A program made the position numbers and the translations under genes. Positions 10,936 to 21,822 of a stretch of 64,000 nt of DNA are shown piece by piece; positions within the stretch are counted from its first letter, which is position 1; each line of letters starts with the position of its first letter. Where the stretch lies: the NCBI GenBank assembly GCA_024803745.1, contig JANJXV010000040.1, positions 2,652,257 to 2,716,256 on the forward strand, written 5' to 3'. Below the pieces are notes generated by a model. The model searched no databases, was not told the origin of the DNA, and saw nothing but the letters and a program-made list of their open reading frames with translations. Origin of the DNA: Megascapheus bottae. Taxonomy: Eukaryota; Chordata; Mammalia; Rodentia; Geomyidae.

Positions 10936-11569
10936 CTCTGGTGCTCTCCCTTTCCGCGTTGTGTTGCCAGGGAATTTCTCAGCACTGGGATTCTCACATC
11001 TTCGTTTTCCTTTTAGGCGGGCGGAGTTCGCTGTCCTGGTTTTGCCTGTTTTGACCATTTGGGAGGACCACTGGGTTGGGTCTGTCTTCTCCTCCGGGTG
11101 TGGGGCCCGTGCTCAGGTCAGCAGTGCCCTGATCGGCGTCTGACTCTCCTCTCAGGCTCCGTGTTTTCCCAGACTGAGCAGAGCCGCACGCATGCTGTCT
11201 TTGCTGCCAGTCTCGGAAATGTCAGCGGAACTGGGTTTTCTCTTTGAGACTCGGAGAACGTCTTGGCCCTTGGCGTGAGCGTAGTAGTTTTTTACTACTG
11301 GGGAGTGAGTCAGGGTGTATTTGGTTCCACGGTGTTCTCAGCGTTAGCAACAAGCCAGGCTCTCGGGGAGCTGAGGAAGGGGCTTCTGGGGCCGGTGGCC
11401 CAGGGACTTCATCAGGTCAGCCAGGTCCTGGGCTCTCTGTGTTTGCCCAGATGCCCTCTGGGGGTGGGGTGGGGGCTGCTGTGTCTGGAGTCCCCCACCC
11501 CCCGAACATCCCAGGGGCACCAGAGCTGAAGGACCAGAGGGAGGACGTCCTCATGTGTCTCTTCAGAGT

Positions 11570-11645
11570 GAGGCGGCCTCACTGATGGCCCACGTGGTAG
11601 AGCACAGGTCAGCAAGTTCAAAGCCCAGTACCTCCACAAGGAAGT
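11570..11645 (+). mobile_element. ID-like SINE remnant
   Basis: actgatggcccacgtggtag, agcacaggtcagcaagttca and aagcccagtacc follow the order of the ID tRNA-like monomer, with a central deletion. No second monomer is seen. Confidence 0.5.
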
Positions 11646-11992
11646 GTCACAGAGAAGGAAGAAAGCCAGTGGATGGCGTTCTCTAGGGAGGAGACCAAGA
11701 GCAGAGCTGTTTGCCTCTACCCATGGCTACCCCTGCTGTGTGTGTGCTAGCAGAACCACCAGCCTCTTTCGCGGGAGGTGACTTGCCTAGGTCTGGTTTT
11801 GCTTGAGTTTGGAGTGAGGTGTGGGGGTAACGGACATTTGGTGCCTCGGCCCCCCCCCGCCCACCCGTCCATCACTCTTTCTTGCCACTCCTTGAAAATC
11901 TCTGCCCAAGCGTAGGGGGATGGAAGCAGAGGGCTGGGATTCTGAGCGACAGAGGAGCTGGAGGTCGCTTGTAGACACTCAGGGTTTGATGT

Positions 11993-12225
11993 AATCGTTC
12001 TTGTAATCCATCCGTCAATCCCCAGCTCCTCAGAAGGCGGTGAGATCTGAGGATCATGATTCAACGCGAGCCCAGGGAGGAGATCTGAGATCCTGATTCA
12101 ACGCGAGCCCAGGGAGGAAGGCTGGCCAGACGCTGACCTCCAGCCAACGGCCACCAGAAAACCAGACGTGGAGCGCTGGCTGGAGTGAGGGACAAAGCTA
12201 AATCAGGGTTCAAGCCTAGTGCTGG

Positions 12226-12227
<2 letters not shown>
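11993..12227 (+). mobile_element. B1-Geo-type SINE with internal duplication and CA tail
   Basis: The B1 half (aatccccagctcctcagaag, gcggtgagatctgaggatca) is interrupted by a tandem copy of its own middle. The block starting gagatctga at 12,042 recurs at 12,080 (38-bp offset), each copy including gattcaacgcgagcccaggg. The Geo half follows (ccagacgtggagcgctggct, gggttcaagcctagtgctgg) and its end runs straight into the CA array at 12,226. Confidence 0.8.
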
Positions 12228-12270
<43 letters not shown>

Positions 12271-12422
12271 CACCCCCCCCACACCACACACACACCACCC
12301 CCACACACGCACACACACCACACACACACCACACACAAACACGCACACCCACACCTACACACACACACGCACACACACGCACACACATATGCACGCACGC
12401 ACACGTGCACACATACACATAG
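12226..12422. repeat. (CA)n/(CACG)n compound microsatellite
   Basis: About 195 bases of CA with CACACC, CACGCA and CACCCC variants, directly continuing the 3' end of a plus-strand SINE. The start is a perfect CA run and the distal part is more degenerate. Confidence 0.95.
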
Positions 12423-12929
12423 GCATCGCTCGACACCGCTGTGTCCCCCATGACTCACTATTTAGAACAGGGAACGGCTGAAGAGGGGAGTTGGTTCCCT
12501 GCCCTGTGTCACTCCTGGTGTCTTGTGCCTGGGTGTTGAGCCTGCCGTCCCCAGCTCGCTCCCTATTTCCTTTGGGGTGTCGAGGGGGGAATCTCCCTGT
12601 CCCGCAGGTCTGGGGGGAGAAGGACCTGCTATTTCTCACTGGCCAGAGCCCTGTGACGGGCGACTGTGCAGGCCCCAGCCCTTCTGGAAGGCTTGGGGTC
12701 AGTCCCCCAGAGCTGGCACTCTTGCTGGTCTTTGCTTCCAGCTTCTTGGGTCCTGCCTGGTGGCTTCATGTTGGAGCCCTCAGGGCCCCGGCTCCCTTGG
12801 CGAGGTCCTTTGGGTGTCTCCTGGACTGCCAGGGTCCTGGATGGCTGGGGAGAAGGCTGGGGAGAAGAGGAGGAGGAAGAGGGAGGCCTGCCTGTTGCCT
12901 GTTCCGCACGGACTTGTAGCGGGGAGAAG

Positions 12930-13060
12930 ACGACGGTGAAGAAACACAACGGTTTTATTTTTAGGCTTTGCTAATTCTCACTCTTCTCCTGCTTCGCGGC
13001 TACCTGGCAACCGCTCATTGTCATGGAAACACGGATGTTAATGAGGACAGTCTCCCCGCG
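12930..13060. promoter_or_regulatory. Candidate regulatory block with an X-box
   Basis: The stretch is unique and moderately AT-rich (acggttttatttttaggc, tttgctaattctcactc). At 12,999-13,011 gctacctggcaac fits the X-box consensus GYNRCC-N-RGYAAC, and gtcatggaaac follows nine bases later. It matches no repeat I recognise. The regulatory role is inferred. Confidence 0.35.
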
Positions 13061-13156
13061 TCTGCTCTGTGGTGGTAGAGTTCTGGCAGCCCCTGGCTAC
13101 TGCACTGTCTACCCCGCCAGCCAGCACGGCCTCCGGCGCCGACCCCCCCCCCAGGG

Positions 13157-13174
13157 GTGTGTGTGCGTGTGTGC

Positions 13175-13205
<31 letters not shown>

Positions 13206-13217
13206 TGCATGCGTGTG
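13157..13217. repeat. (TG)n/(TGCG)n microsatellite
   Basis: A TG run with TGCG units, abutting the tail side of a minus-strand SINE. The frames that read CVRVCV are artefacts. Confidence 0.9.
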
Positions 13218-13218
13218 T

Positions 13219-13372
13219 TCAAGACAGCCCCACCTCCAGCTTTCTGGTGATTACTTGGCCGTGGGGGTCTTACGGACCTTCCTTCCCCGGGCTGGCTTTG
13301 AACCGCGATCCTCACGTCTCAGCCTCCCGAGTAGCTGGGAGGACAGGCGTGAGCCTTGGCCGCCTGGCTCCC
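13219..13372 (-). mobile_element. B1-Geo-type SINE, truncated in the Geo half
   Basis: The sequence has the reversed order ccacctccagctttctggtg, gggctggctttgaaccgcga, tcctcacgtctcagcctccc, gagtagctgggaggacaggc and gtgagccttgg. The B1 head is well preserved, but most of the Geo monomer is missing before the TG array at 13,157. Confidence 0.8.
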
Positions 13373-13616
13373 CTCCCGGTTTCGGGTGGCCATTCTGGGT
13401 CACTGCATGAGAACGACCCTCCTGAGACTGAGGGGACCCGGGGAGTGGAGCCCGTTCTTACGCTGCCATTTCTGTGGTTGGTCGACAAGACTCCGGGAGT
13501 CCTGAGAGAGGGGGTTCGGTAGTGGTCTTGGAAAGCAGAGGTGACCTGGAACCCTTGGACCCCGAGGTTGAAGGTCCCCACCTCCTGGGGCCGCTGTCCT
13601 GTCTTCCCATGGGGTG

Positions 13617-13845
13617 ACTGTATATCCTGGTCTATGCATTGTAGGTCGTGGGCTCTGAACTCAGCACCTGTGCCCAGTCCCTGCGGCTCTTTGCTCCAGG
13701 TTAGCACTCTAGCACTTGAGCTCCCGCTCCACTTTCTGGCGCGTTGGTGGTTTGTTGCAGATAAAAGCCGTCAGCACTCTGGCTCAGGCTGGCTCTGCGC
13801 CTGGATCCTCCGATCTCAGCCTCCGGAGGGATGGGATGTCAGAGG
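13617..13845 (-). mobile_element. B1-Geo-type dimeric SINE
   Basis: Reversed Geo monomer words (gggctctgaactcagcacct, gtgcccagtccctg, agcacttgagctcccgctcc, actttctgg) lead into a reversed B1 half (caggctggctctgcgcctgg, atcctccgatctcagcctcc). It is complete but diverged, with no clear target-site duplication. Confidence 0.7.
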
Positions 13846-14129
13846 TGAGCAGGCCTGGTGCCGGCCCCCGGCACGCTCTCCTGATTGGCCAGCCCGGGTC
13901 TCCAGTGCGCCAGGTCCGTGTGAACTCCGTCCTGGCACTGCCTGCCTCTCTTTACCCACAGCACGTGCTGACCCGCCACGCTGAGGTCCCAAGGGTATCT
14001 AAGCACAAAGTCTCCTCCCCACGCCTGACCTGTCTCCTCCCCAGGTGTGGCCCAGGGGCTCTGTGGTGGATCTGAACTTGAGGCCTGGTGGGGGGAAGCG
14101 GGGTGAACGGTGACGTTGAGGAGCGGCTC

Positions 14130-14215
14130 TGGAGTGGGGCTCCATGGTAGGCCATTTGCCTACCGTATGCAAGGGGTTCATCCCCTCCACAGCGCCTCCA
14201 AAGCGCAAAACACCG
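14130..14215 (+). mobile_element. ID-like SINE remnant
   Basis: ggggctccatggtaggccat, ttgcctaccgtatgcaaggg and gttcatcccctccacagc follow the ID order (gtagag...ttgcctagcatg...gttcaatcccc). An A-rich end (gcaaaacaccgcagaac) precedes the next SINE at 14,222. Confidence 0.55.
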
Positions 14216-14221
14216 CAGAAC

Positions 14222-14418
14222 ACCGGGAGGCGGAGCCCGGCACCACTGGCTCTCGCCCGCAATCCTAGCTCCTCGGGGGCTAAGATCTGAGGAGGGGGCT
14301 TCAAAGCCAGTCCGTGGAGCTGGGGCTCAAGTGGCAGAGTGCCAGCTCTGAGCAAAAAGAGCTCGGGGGTAGCACGCCCAGGCCCCAAGTTCAAGCCCCG
14401 GAACCAGCACAAAATCAA
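14222..14418 (+). mobile_element. B1-Geo-type SINE with junction deletion
   Basis: The head reads ggctctcgcccgcaatccta, gctcctcgggggctaagatc and gcttcaaagccagtc. It jumps directly into the Geo half (gagctggggctcaagtggca, gagtgccagctctgagcaaa, agttcaagccccgg), lacking the usual linker around the monomer junction. It is inserted immediately after another SINE. Confidence 0.8.
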
Positions 14419-14899
14419 GGCGACACAAGGCCAGAAGGCACTGCAGAGCTCCCAGGCTAAGGCACCTGCTTGGGGTCCCCGGGGTGCAGATCCCATCCAC
14501 GTCTCCCGGGCTCCTGGAGTCTGCGTTGGAGATGGCCCTGCGTGGCTTGGCTCAGAAAGGACCTTGTTCTTCGTTTTCCCTCCCACCCTCCTGGCCCACC
14601 CTTGAGGCTGGGGGCTGGTGAACCCCCAGAGGCCCCAGTGCTCACAGCCTTGCAGGCCCAGCATACCCGGAAAGGGCCAAGTCCCAGTCCCCCCAGCCAA
14701 GTTCCAGCGTGCTCACTCCTCCTCCGAGCTCGGCTCCCCCTTCAAGGGCTCCCCCTTTACAAGAGCTCCTTCCCCTTTGCCTTGGAAAGGACAGGCGGAC
14801 AGGCGAGCTAACAGTCCCCTGCTGGGCTGAGTGGGCTGGAAAACCCTTCTGTATCTGCTCCCTCACAGCCACGGGCCGTCTAAGGAGGAGGCAGGCTCT

Positions 14900-15020
14900 C
14901 CTTGCACAATTAGAGCTAAACGGCTTATGCCAGAGGAGGAACAACTTTCTCTGTAGAAATGCAATCAGCAAACAACGAGGATAATTGACTGGTTATCAAA
15001 CCCCTCTGGGCACTGAGGGA
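14900..15020. promoter_or_regulatory. Candidate conserved non-coding element
   Basis: A unique block with cacaattagagctaaacggc, ttatgccagagg, tgcaatcagcaaacaacg and gataattgactggttatc. It carries ATTA, AATTG and forkhead-like AAACAAC cores in an otherwise GC-rich neighbourhood. No repeat or exon is recognised. Confidence 0.3.
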
Positions 15021-15394
15021 GAGAAGGAGAGATTTCTTAAAAATCAAGACCAGAGTTCCCAGAAGAGGGGCTGGGAACAGTGGCCTGAGCTCTGGCTGCT
15101 CTGAGCCGCGTTCAGGCATGCTCGGTTCCTCTCCCCCCTCACCTGCCTGGGGAGCTGGGACTTCAGTGGTTTATTCCAGCCGCCCCCACGTGAGTGAGCG
15201 AGCACACCACTGGGTTGAGAACCACTGGTTTCCTAATTTATCAGGAGACAAAAGGCAAGATTCAGCAGAGATTAGGTTGTGTTTACCCGAAAGGGAACCA
15301 ATAGAAGAATTCCCCGGTGTCGTCTGCACCGGTGAGTCAGTGAATCTTGGACTAACAAAGCCTTAGTGGTTTCAGAAGGTATTTGTGCGTGTCT

Positions 15395-15545
15395 GTGTTT
15401 GTAGTAAGATCCTACATCATAGCCAAAACAACAAAAAGGAATCATGACGGAGACATAGGTCCATAAAAATGTCACAAACACGTAACGGAATAGTACTCAG
15501 CCTTGAAAAGGACTGGAGCTCCCACACGTGCAGCCAGCCTTAGAG
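15395..15545 (+). mobile_element. LINE-1 ORF2-end fragment
   Basis: catagccaaaacaacaaaa, followed by a degraded stretch and then ggaatagtactcagccttga, aaaggactggagctcccaca and cgtgcagccagc, follows the L1 3' order 'atagccaaaa ... ggaatattattcagcctt aaaaagga ... acacatgc'. The fragment is short and non-coding, with no intact ORF. It is on the sense strand here. Confidence 0.65.
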
Positions 15546-16059
15546 GACCGGATGGGCAGGGTCAGAGACCTCACAACGTTCCAGAAGCTTCTCCGTGGGG
15601 TGGGGGGCTTGGAGAGGGGGAAGTTTACTGGCTGCAGGGTTTCTGTTTCTCCAGGCGTCAGGGTTGACACTGATGCCTGGCTGAAGGCAGCTTTACCCCT
15701 GTGCTGAAGCTCGGGTACGATGGTGGGTTTTATCCTACAGGTATCTTAACACTGCCAGAAAAGCGTAATGTCAGATCCATACGAGTCGTCCGCCTGTCTG
15801 TCCTTCTCTGGGGGCCTCTGGTAGGAGCATCTTAGGCTTCTACCTGAGGTACAAAGAAGGCAGGAAGAAAATGCCGGGTGCAGCCCGGGGCGGAGCGCAC
15901 CGTCCATCCACCACACGGAAGGTCTCCGTGCTGGAAAGGAGACCAAGTTAGGCTCGCTCACTCCAAATCAAGTGCTATATTTAATTTCTCTCTGGGAAGC
16001 GCTGGGTGTCTGGGCTACTGCAAGGCAGGGAAATATATCTAGTTCTGTTTTTCTGTTTC

Positions 16060-16196
16060 TTTTTTTTTTTTAAACAACAGAAAAAGTGGTTAAGTGGAGA
16101 TAAGGGTTTCACGGATTTTAGTGCCCAGGCTGGCTTTGAACCTTGATCCCCACATCCCAGCCTCCTGACTTGCTAGGATGACAGGCGTGAGGCTGA
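16060..16196 (-). mobile_element. B1-like SINE
   Basis: gataagggtttcacggattt, gcccaggctggctttgaacc, ttgatccccacatcccagcc and tcctgacttgctaggatgac, then aggcgtgag, is the reverse of a B1/7SL monomer. A T-rich run at about 16,052-16,071 represents its A tail. There is no Geo half. Confidence 0.8.
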
Positions 16197-17980
16197 GAGG
16201 TATATTTTTAAGTGACTGTGAGGGCTTCTCTCTGCAGCACCATTTCATTTGCGGACCCCACAGGCTTCGTGATACTTGTGAGGGATTTTCGGAGACCTGG
16301 TCTCAGGACAGACCCTGGGGGAGGGGGACATCCAGGGAGCTGGGCGGCCTGGGGCCCAGCGGAGGAGAACCGAGGAGAGGCTGACCTCGGCCAGCTTCTG
16401 GGTGCTTGTCCCTGAGACCTCACATGGGGAGAGCAGCGCTCAGCCGTCTGAGGGCCGCCCTGGCTCCTGAGACACCCAGGGCGGCGTCCGCTGTGTCTCG
16501 CATTCAGAACCTGGCTGTGGCCTCCATGTCCTTGTATGTGAGTGTGGGGACAGGACACTGGGAGAGTGGCGTGGACCCCCGTGCCGTGGCAGGCGGGGCT
16601 CGGGCCCCCTGGAGGGCGTGGTGTTAGGTCAGGGGTGCCGGCCTCGCTGTGCCCTCGTGAGGAGGCCTGGTCCACGCCTTGCCGCCCCCCGCGTCACCGG
16701 CAGGGATGGGACAGACCCAGGTTTTACGCGTCTGCCATTCTTCGTGTGTGGGCCTTGGGGTCCCCAAGTATCCACTCTGATCTGGGGTCTGTGGCTGGCC
16801 TGCCGTTGTTCTCCTGGCCGGGTCTTCCGAGCTGTGCTGGAAGGCGGCCCCCGGCACGCTTTCCCTTCGGTTCAGCTGGGATCCTACGATGAAATTATTT
16901 TCCCATTCCCGTGCAGTCGTCTCCTCAACAAGTCTGGCGGTGTGCCAGACGCCCGGTCAGGCAGCGGCCACATGCCGAGTGGTAAGGCGAGGTTTGAAAT
17001 CGCGTGGCCTGGGGTGGGGAGAGAGAGCGTGTACGTGCCGAGACACAGCTTCTGGTGGTGTGGACCCGCACGGAATGTTTGGAGCCTGGTGGACGCCCCA
17101 TGGATGTAGTACCGTCAGTTCTAACCCAAAGAAATGGCCCATGCGGGGGGACGGGGAGATAAGCCAGTTACCCTGACCTAATTATGATGATGATGGAATC
17201 CCGAACGGCTGCCTCGTTCGTGGGTGAGCACGGCTGGGCTGCAGCGGCCCGGGCCGGGGGCCGGGGAGCGGGGTCGTTAGACTAAACACACAGGAAGTGA
17301 CACCCCGCCCGCCCACGGCTGCTCAGAGACGGGCGCTGTTTTTATGTGAATGAACCTCGTATTGGAAACGTCCCGCTCTTTCCACGGCCACCTGGGTGTG
17401 AACAAGACATGCTACCGTTGTCTTTTCTTCCCAGTTTTTTTTTGTCCACCTGGAAAAGGCAGGAAAAAAAAAATACTGGTTTCCCCTGCAGTGTGTGGGT
17501 CTTCTGTTTCTCCCCTGCACAGATGGCTGCCTTGCCATTTGAGGTGCCATGTTTTGCCTGCTATTTCCACTGCTCCTTAGCATTGAGCACAGAGGGGAGT
17601 GGTTGGCCCCGAGTCTTGAGTTACAGGGTGACTTCAGAGATCAGGTCCTTCCGTCCCTTCCCTCGGCGATCTTGGGAACCTGGCGTGATCTGCCGTCCGT
17701 TTCCCCGATGAGGAAGATTCCGCTTGGCTTTCCTTCCCGGAAGCAAGTCTGTCTGTTGGGGATATTGACATGAGAAAACACCCAGACACCATCGCCAGGG
17801 CTGCCCGGAGCAAGACAATGTGGCATTTGCCAATGACTGGAGTGGTTTCCTGATGTTGAGCTGAGAGAGACGGTGTATGCCCAGGCCAGCTGTGAGTTGG
17901 CTGGCTTTCTCCAGGCACCATTACTATAGCGCTTTCTATCGCATCCAGACTTTGCCAAGAGAATATTGAGAGTTAGACAT
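16197..17980. other. GC-rich unique DNA, no gene supported
   Basis: Overlapping frames occur on both strands without a plausible protein. A possible MIR trace lies at about 17,672-17,720 (gatctgccgtccgtttcccc). A CpG-rich stretch lies at about 17,215-17,275, too short to be called an island. I see no promoter, exon or RNA gene. Confidence 0.45.
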
Positions 17981-17981
17981 G

Positions 17982-18105
17982 AGAGAACCATGAAAACGAG
18001 GTGTCTGCGTGGCCTGGTATTTGGTCACCCACTTTTAGAGAACCATGAAAACGAGGTGCCTGCCTGGCTTGGTAATTCTGGGATGGCTTTGGTCACCCAC
18101 TTTTT
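17982..18105. repeat. Two-copy tandem duplication (55-bp offset)
   Basis: agagaaccatgaaaacgagg begins at 17,982 and again at 18,037. Both copies then read tgcctgc/tgtctgc, a ctggt stretch and end in ggtcacccacttt. The second copy carries about 14 extra bases (aattctgggatggc). A recent local duplication followed by an indel is the simplest reading. Confidence 0.85.
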
Positions 18106-18732
18106 CTTCCCCTTAACTGAAGCCTGAAACTCAGACAAAAGGCTCAAGACCCTGTGAGGACCCAGGACAGAAAGGCTGCTCAGAAGGAGGGGAGAGGTTT
18201 GGTCCTGGCACACGGCTTTGGGGACGGCGGCCTGCGGTTGGTTGGCCCTGTTACTTGTGGATCTGGGGCCGTGCACATGGTGATAGGGAGAGGAGAGAGG
18301 TCACACTGGACACAGGTGAGGAAACGAGGCGCACAGGTGAGGCCCGAGCTTAAAAACAGCACTCACCTGGTCTAAGTCACAGCGTCACCACCACCGTTGC
18401 TTCCACGGTCGTGGCCTGGCTATGTGGGAGGCCACACGGGGTCCTCTCCCCGCTGCTGGGGCCTCCATGTTCCTGTCCCCAAGCTTGTGGCTTTAGCTGC
18501 TCACCCTCTGCCCCCCGAAACCTGCTCTTCCTCATTTCAGCTAAAGGCTTCCTTCTTTTCCTTTTTCCTCACCAAGACCCGCTTTCCGGAAAAGGAGCCA
18601 TGCAGGCTCAGTCATTCCGAAGGACATTAGCTCGAAGGCTTTCAGCAGTCATTAGAGCACGAGATGACCTCCAGGCTGGGTGTAGAGAGATGATGAGGCC
18701 ATGTGTTCAGAGAGTGGAGAACCCAAATGAAC

Positions 18733-18918
18733 CGGAGCCAGGAGTTTGGCCTAGTGGTTAAAGTGCTTGCCTAGCATGCACGAGGACCCGGGTTCGATTC
18801 CTCGGTACCACATACATAGAAAAAAGCCGGAAGTGGTGCTGAGGCTCAAGTGGTAGAGCTCTAGCCTTGAGAAAGTCCAAGGACAGTGCTCAGGCCCTGA
18901 GCTCAAGGCCAGGACGGC

Positions 18919-18922
<4 letters not shown>
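18733..18922 (+). mobile_element. IDL-Geo-type dimeric SINE, best-preserved copy
   Basis: The left tRNA-like monomer has an A box in tttggcctagtggttaaagt and a consensus B box, ggttcgattcc (18,791-18,801). The linker taccacatacatag leads to the Geo monomer (ggaagtggtgctgaggctca, agtggtagagctctagcctt, gagaaagtccaaggacagtg, ctcaggccctgagctcaagg). The 3' end continues into a CA array. Both Pol III boxes look intact, so this is among the youngest copies in the window. Confidence 0.92.

Positions 18923-18969
<47 letters not shown>
18921..18969. repeat. (CA)n microsatellite at a SINE tail
   Basis: CACGCG units followed by a perfect CA run of about 40 bases, starting where the IDL-Geo element at 18,733 would have its A tail. 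Confidence 0.95.
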
Positions 18970-18972
<3 letters not shown>

Positions 18973-19024
18973 AGAACTCCTACAGCTTTACACTTGGGTT
19001 CCATCTTCAAGGTAACCTCGCGGC

Positions 19025-19105
19025 AGCCACTCAAATATCCCAAACTTGGTGGGGGGAAAATCTGAAATCCCAAACGTTTCCGGTCTTCGGAATTTCAGAC
19101 AAGGC
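19025..19105. mobile_element. Possible DNA-transposon (Tigger-like) terminal fragment
   Basis: tcaaatatcccaaacttgg, gaaaatctgaaatcccaaac and ggaatttcagacaagg resemble the aaatctgaaatcc...catttcggataagg ends of Tigger-type mariner relics. The stretch is short and the assignment is tentative. Confidence 0.3.
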
Positions 19106-19984
19106 GGTTTCTACACACGTGTGTTACTGTCTGCTCGTAGAGCACGCCCCCAACCCGCGTGTCAGGGAACGGTTGTTGGAAGGAAAACTCAGCGGGGCCT
19201 CTTTCCTCCTCAGAGTTGGGGTTGCAGCCCACGTTCCTCTTGGACAGTGCAAGAGCTGTATCGGCCATCCCTGGCTTTCCTCTCCTCCTCCTCCTCCACC
19301 CACAAGTAGATCAGGAATTTGCTTCTCCAGCCCAGAAAGGTGCAGCTGGAAAATGGCATTTTGCTGCTGGAGTGACATCGTGCTCTCCAGCAGGCCCGCG
19401 CTGGAAGCCTCTGCTGTTGCCTCTGGACGGATGACCCCGCTGACAGCTTTGCTAAAGGGGCCTCTTCTCTCTCTCCCCCACGTCGATTCCTTTCTGGCAT
19501 GTCAGATGATGTCTGGCAGGCAGATGTGTGTGTCCTCAACCTTCAAGAAGCCTGCCTCAGGGGCGGAAGGGATGGTCAAAGCTGTGGTCAAGTTGATTTG
19601 TCAGGCACCCTGTCATCAGAAATCGGGGACCTCGGGTCCCCTGGCTGCATTTGCACTGGAAAATAAAATAAAAATAAAAAGGTGGAGGTTCCAGCAGGTA
19701 GGAATCCGTTTGCCGAATTTACCAAAGACTTTCCGGGAGTTGGGGGCTGACTGCTGCCCTTCCGCCGTGCCTTGAGCCTGCCTGCCGGGCAGGGGCCGGC
19801 TGGAGGGGACAGAGTGGGTCTTTGAGGCCACCTTCAGCTTTTATGTGAATGCGTTTCACCACAATCGCACCTCAGTCCGCACGGTTTCAGTCTGGAGGGC
19901 GGCCTGCACTGTCCGGTGCCCTTGAGAATTTCAAATGAGCTGACCGACACGGCCTTACTCTTTCAGCTGGCGTCAGCTGGCATG

Positions 19985-20006
19985 GGGCGCGCGTGCGCGT
20001 GTGTGC

Positions 20007-20038
<32 letters not shown>

Positions 20039-20162
20039 ATGTGTGTGTGTGTGTGTGCGCGTGTCTGTGTGTGTGTGTATGTGTGTGTGTGTGCGTGTGT
20101 GTGTGTGTGTCTGTGTGTGTATGTGTGTGTGTGTCTGTGTGTGTGTGTGTCTGTGTGTGTGT

Positions 20163-20194
<32 letters not shown>

Positions 20195-20230
20195 CTGTGT
20201 GTGTGTGTGTCTGTCTGTGTGTGTGTGTAT
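19985..20230. repeat. Long (TG)n array with TC and TA variants
   Basis: About 245 bases of TG, punctuated by tgtctg, tgtatg and tgcgcg units roughly every 20 bases. Alternating purine-pyrimidine over this length favours Z-DNA under supercoiling. Frames of CVCV or THTH on either strand are artefacts. Confidence 0.97.
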
Positions 20231-20232
20231 CT

Positions 20233-21687
20233 TGCCATGGTAGAAGTTCTCCTGGAGGCCTCTTGGTGATACCATTTTGTGCCAGGTGCCACTGCACTAG
20301 GCAGTCTTGAGGCCTTGTGGCTCCTTCCGTCTTCCCCCCAGCATCCATCCTTCCTCCTTCCTCTGGCCGTTTCCACACCAGATTCTCCTCAGGCCATCCG
20401 GGAGCCTACAGGGCCTGGAAAGGCCGTGCGTGGCTCAGCCTTAGCGTTCGTGCGTTCCTATTTTTCCACTTTGGCTCTTCGGCTTAGCAGCTGCTAATTC
20501 GCTCAGACGCCGGCGGGGCAGCGAGGAAGGAGCTCACATCTGGAGCGGGCGAGTCAGGGAAGCCTTCGGGCCTCCAGCCAGAGGGGACTCTCCCCCACGC
20601 CCCACCCCCTGGCACCCTGCTCGGCATTGGGCACTGCCCCAGCGTGACTGGGAGGGGCCGACCGTGGCTGCATCCACGGAGAGTGGTGGATGCACCCAGA
20701 AAATCACGGGTTAGTGATCTTAAAATTGCTAGCTTCATTTGAAGCCCTTTGTTGTTCAGCTGGGAGCTGGGGAGTGGGCGGGGGGCTCGATTAGTCACTG
20801 GAAGAGCCATCTCTCCCCCGTAGGGCCGTCCAGCCCTCCCATCCGTAGACCACCTCCCTGGGGGGGGGGGCTGGGGTGGCGGGATGCTGTGCGGTATTTC
20901 AGGTTAGAGCCATGTGCACCCCTGGGCAGGCGCTGCAGAGCGAGGCCTTGCCCCCTGGGGTGGGGTGGACACATGGCCGCCCACCCGAGGAGCGTCAGCT
21001 GTAGAAGCCACGCTCCCGTCCCTCCTCACATCCACGTGGTGGTGTCTGTCAGCGGCTGGATACGGTCCGCCTTCGGCGTGTGCGTTCTCCATGCGCAGGC
21101 TCAACCACCCCGGGTGGAAAGAATTTGAAAAGGGGATGGCATCCCTACCCACTGTGTTTAGACTTAGTTTGTGTCATCACTCCCCGAGGATGGAGTGACA
21201 TGGCGGCGGGGTGTGGCGTGGTGAGTCTGCTCGGGGCCGTAGGGAGACACGGTGGCCTTGGACGTAAAGGCCTGGAGGAATTCCTGAACCTCGACGCGTC
21301 TGGAAGGTTCTAGAACAAAGCTTCCCCCTGTGCCTGGCACGGGGCCGAGGGCCTGGCGCTCAGTGGAAACAGAGTCGTTGAACGGATTAACGACTTCTTC
21401 CCGTCAACCTGTGCTCCTGGAGCCAAACGCAGGTTTTATCATCCTTCCTGAGGCGAGGCCCACAGCTCTGGGGACCCTCAGACCCCATACAGTGGCCTGG
21501 AGTTACTGATCCACGACACAAGAACAGGGGGGCCGAGTCATTCCTGTTGGAAGACTCCTTTTCCCCGGCGCGTTAACGGACTGTTGAAAGACTGAGCTCC
21601 TCTCCTTACTTTCTTGTCTTACTTACCCCGGGATCATCTATCCTTGTCGTTCTGGGGTTTACCTTGGTACTTTGGGGTGATTTCCAG

Positions 21688-21690
<3 letters not shown>
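20233..21690. other. GC-rich unique DNA, no gene supported
   Basis: No exon is recognised. A MIR/L2-like relic lies at about 21,330-21,395 and is listed separately. The rest is unremarkable unique sequence with G runs (about 20,860-20,870). Confidence 0.45.
21330..21395 (-). mobile_element. MIR/L2-type relic
   Basis: tgtgcctggcacggggccga, ggcctggcgctcagtgga and cgttgaacggattaacgac follow the reversed order 'gtgcctggcacatagtaggcgctcaataa...ttgaatgaatgaa' found at MIR/L2 3' ends. Short and diverged. Confidence 0.5.
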
Positions 21691-21744
<54 letters not shown>

Positions 21745-21751
21745 GTGTGTC
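21691..21751. repeat. (TG)n microsatellite
   Basis: A perfect GT run of 52 bases followed by ccgtgtgtcc. Confidence 0.96.
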
Positions 21752-21808
21752 CTAATCACCTACAAGGATTCCGACCCCCCCCCTGTTCTATTGCGTCACA
21801 AAGGCGGG

Positions 21809-21822
21809 GTTGCCATGGTAAT
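21809..21822. promoter_or_regulatory. Palindromic RFX/X-box-like motif
   Basis: gttgccatggtaat differs from the symmetric X-box GTTGCCATGGYAAC only at the last base. It sits in unique DNA 58 bases after a TG array and is followed by a T run. Function is inferred. Confidence 0.4.

Noticed and set aside
15205..15365. Possible hAT transposon end (gttgagaaccactggtttcc)
   Set aside because: Only one short terminal-like word is seen; no opposite end or internal similarity was found.
18733..18810. tRNA gene suggested by consensus A and B boxes
   Set aside because: The tRNA-like segment is the left monomer of a dimeric SINE, lacks a full cloverleaf, and the same unit recurs across the window.
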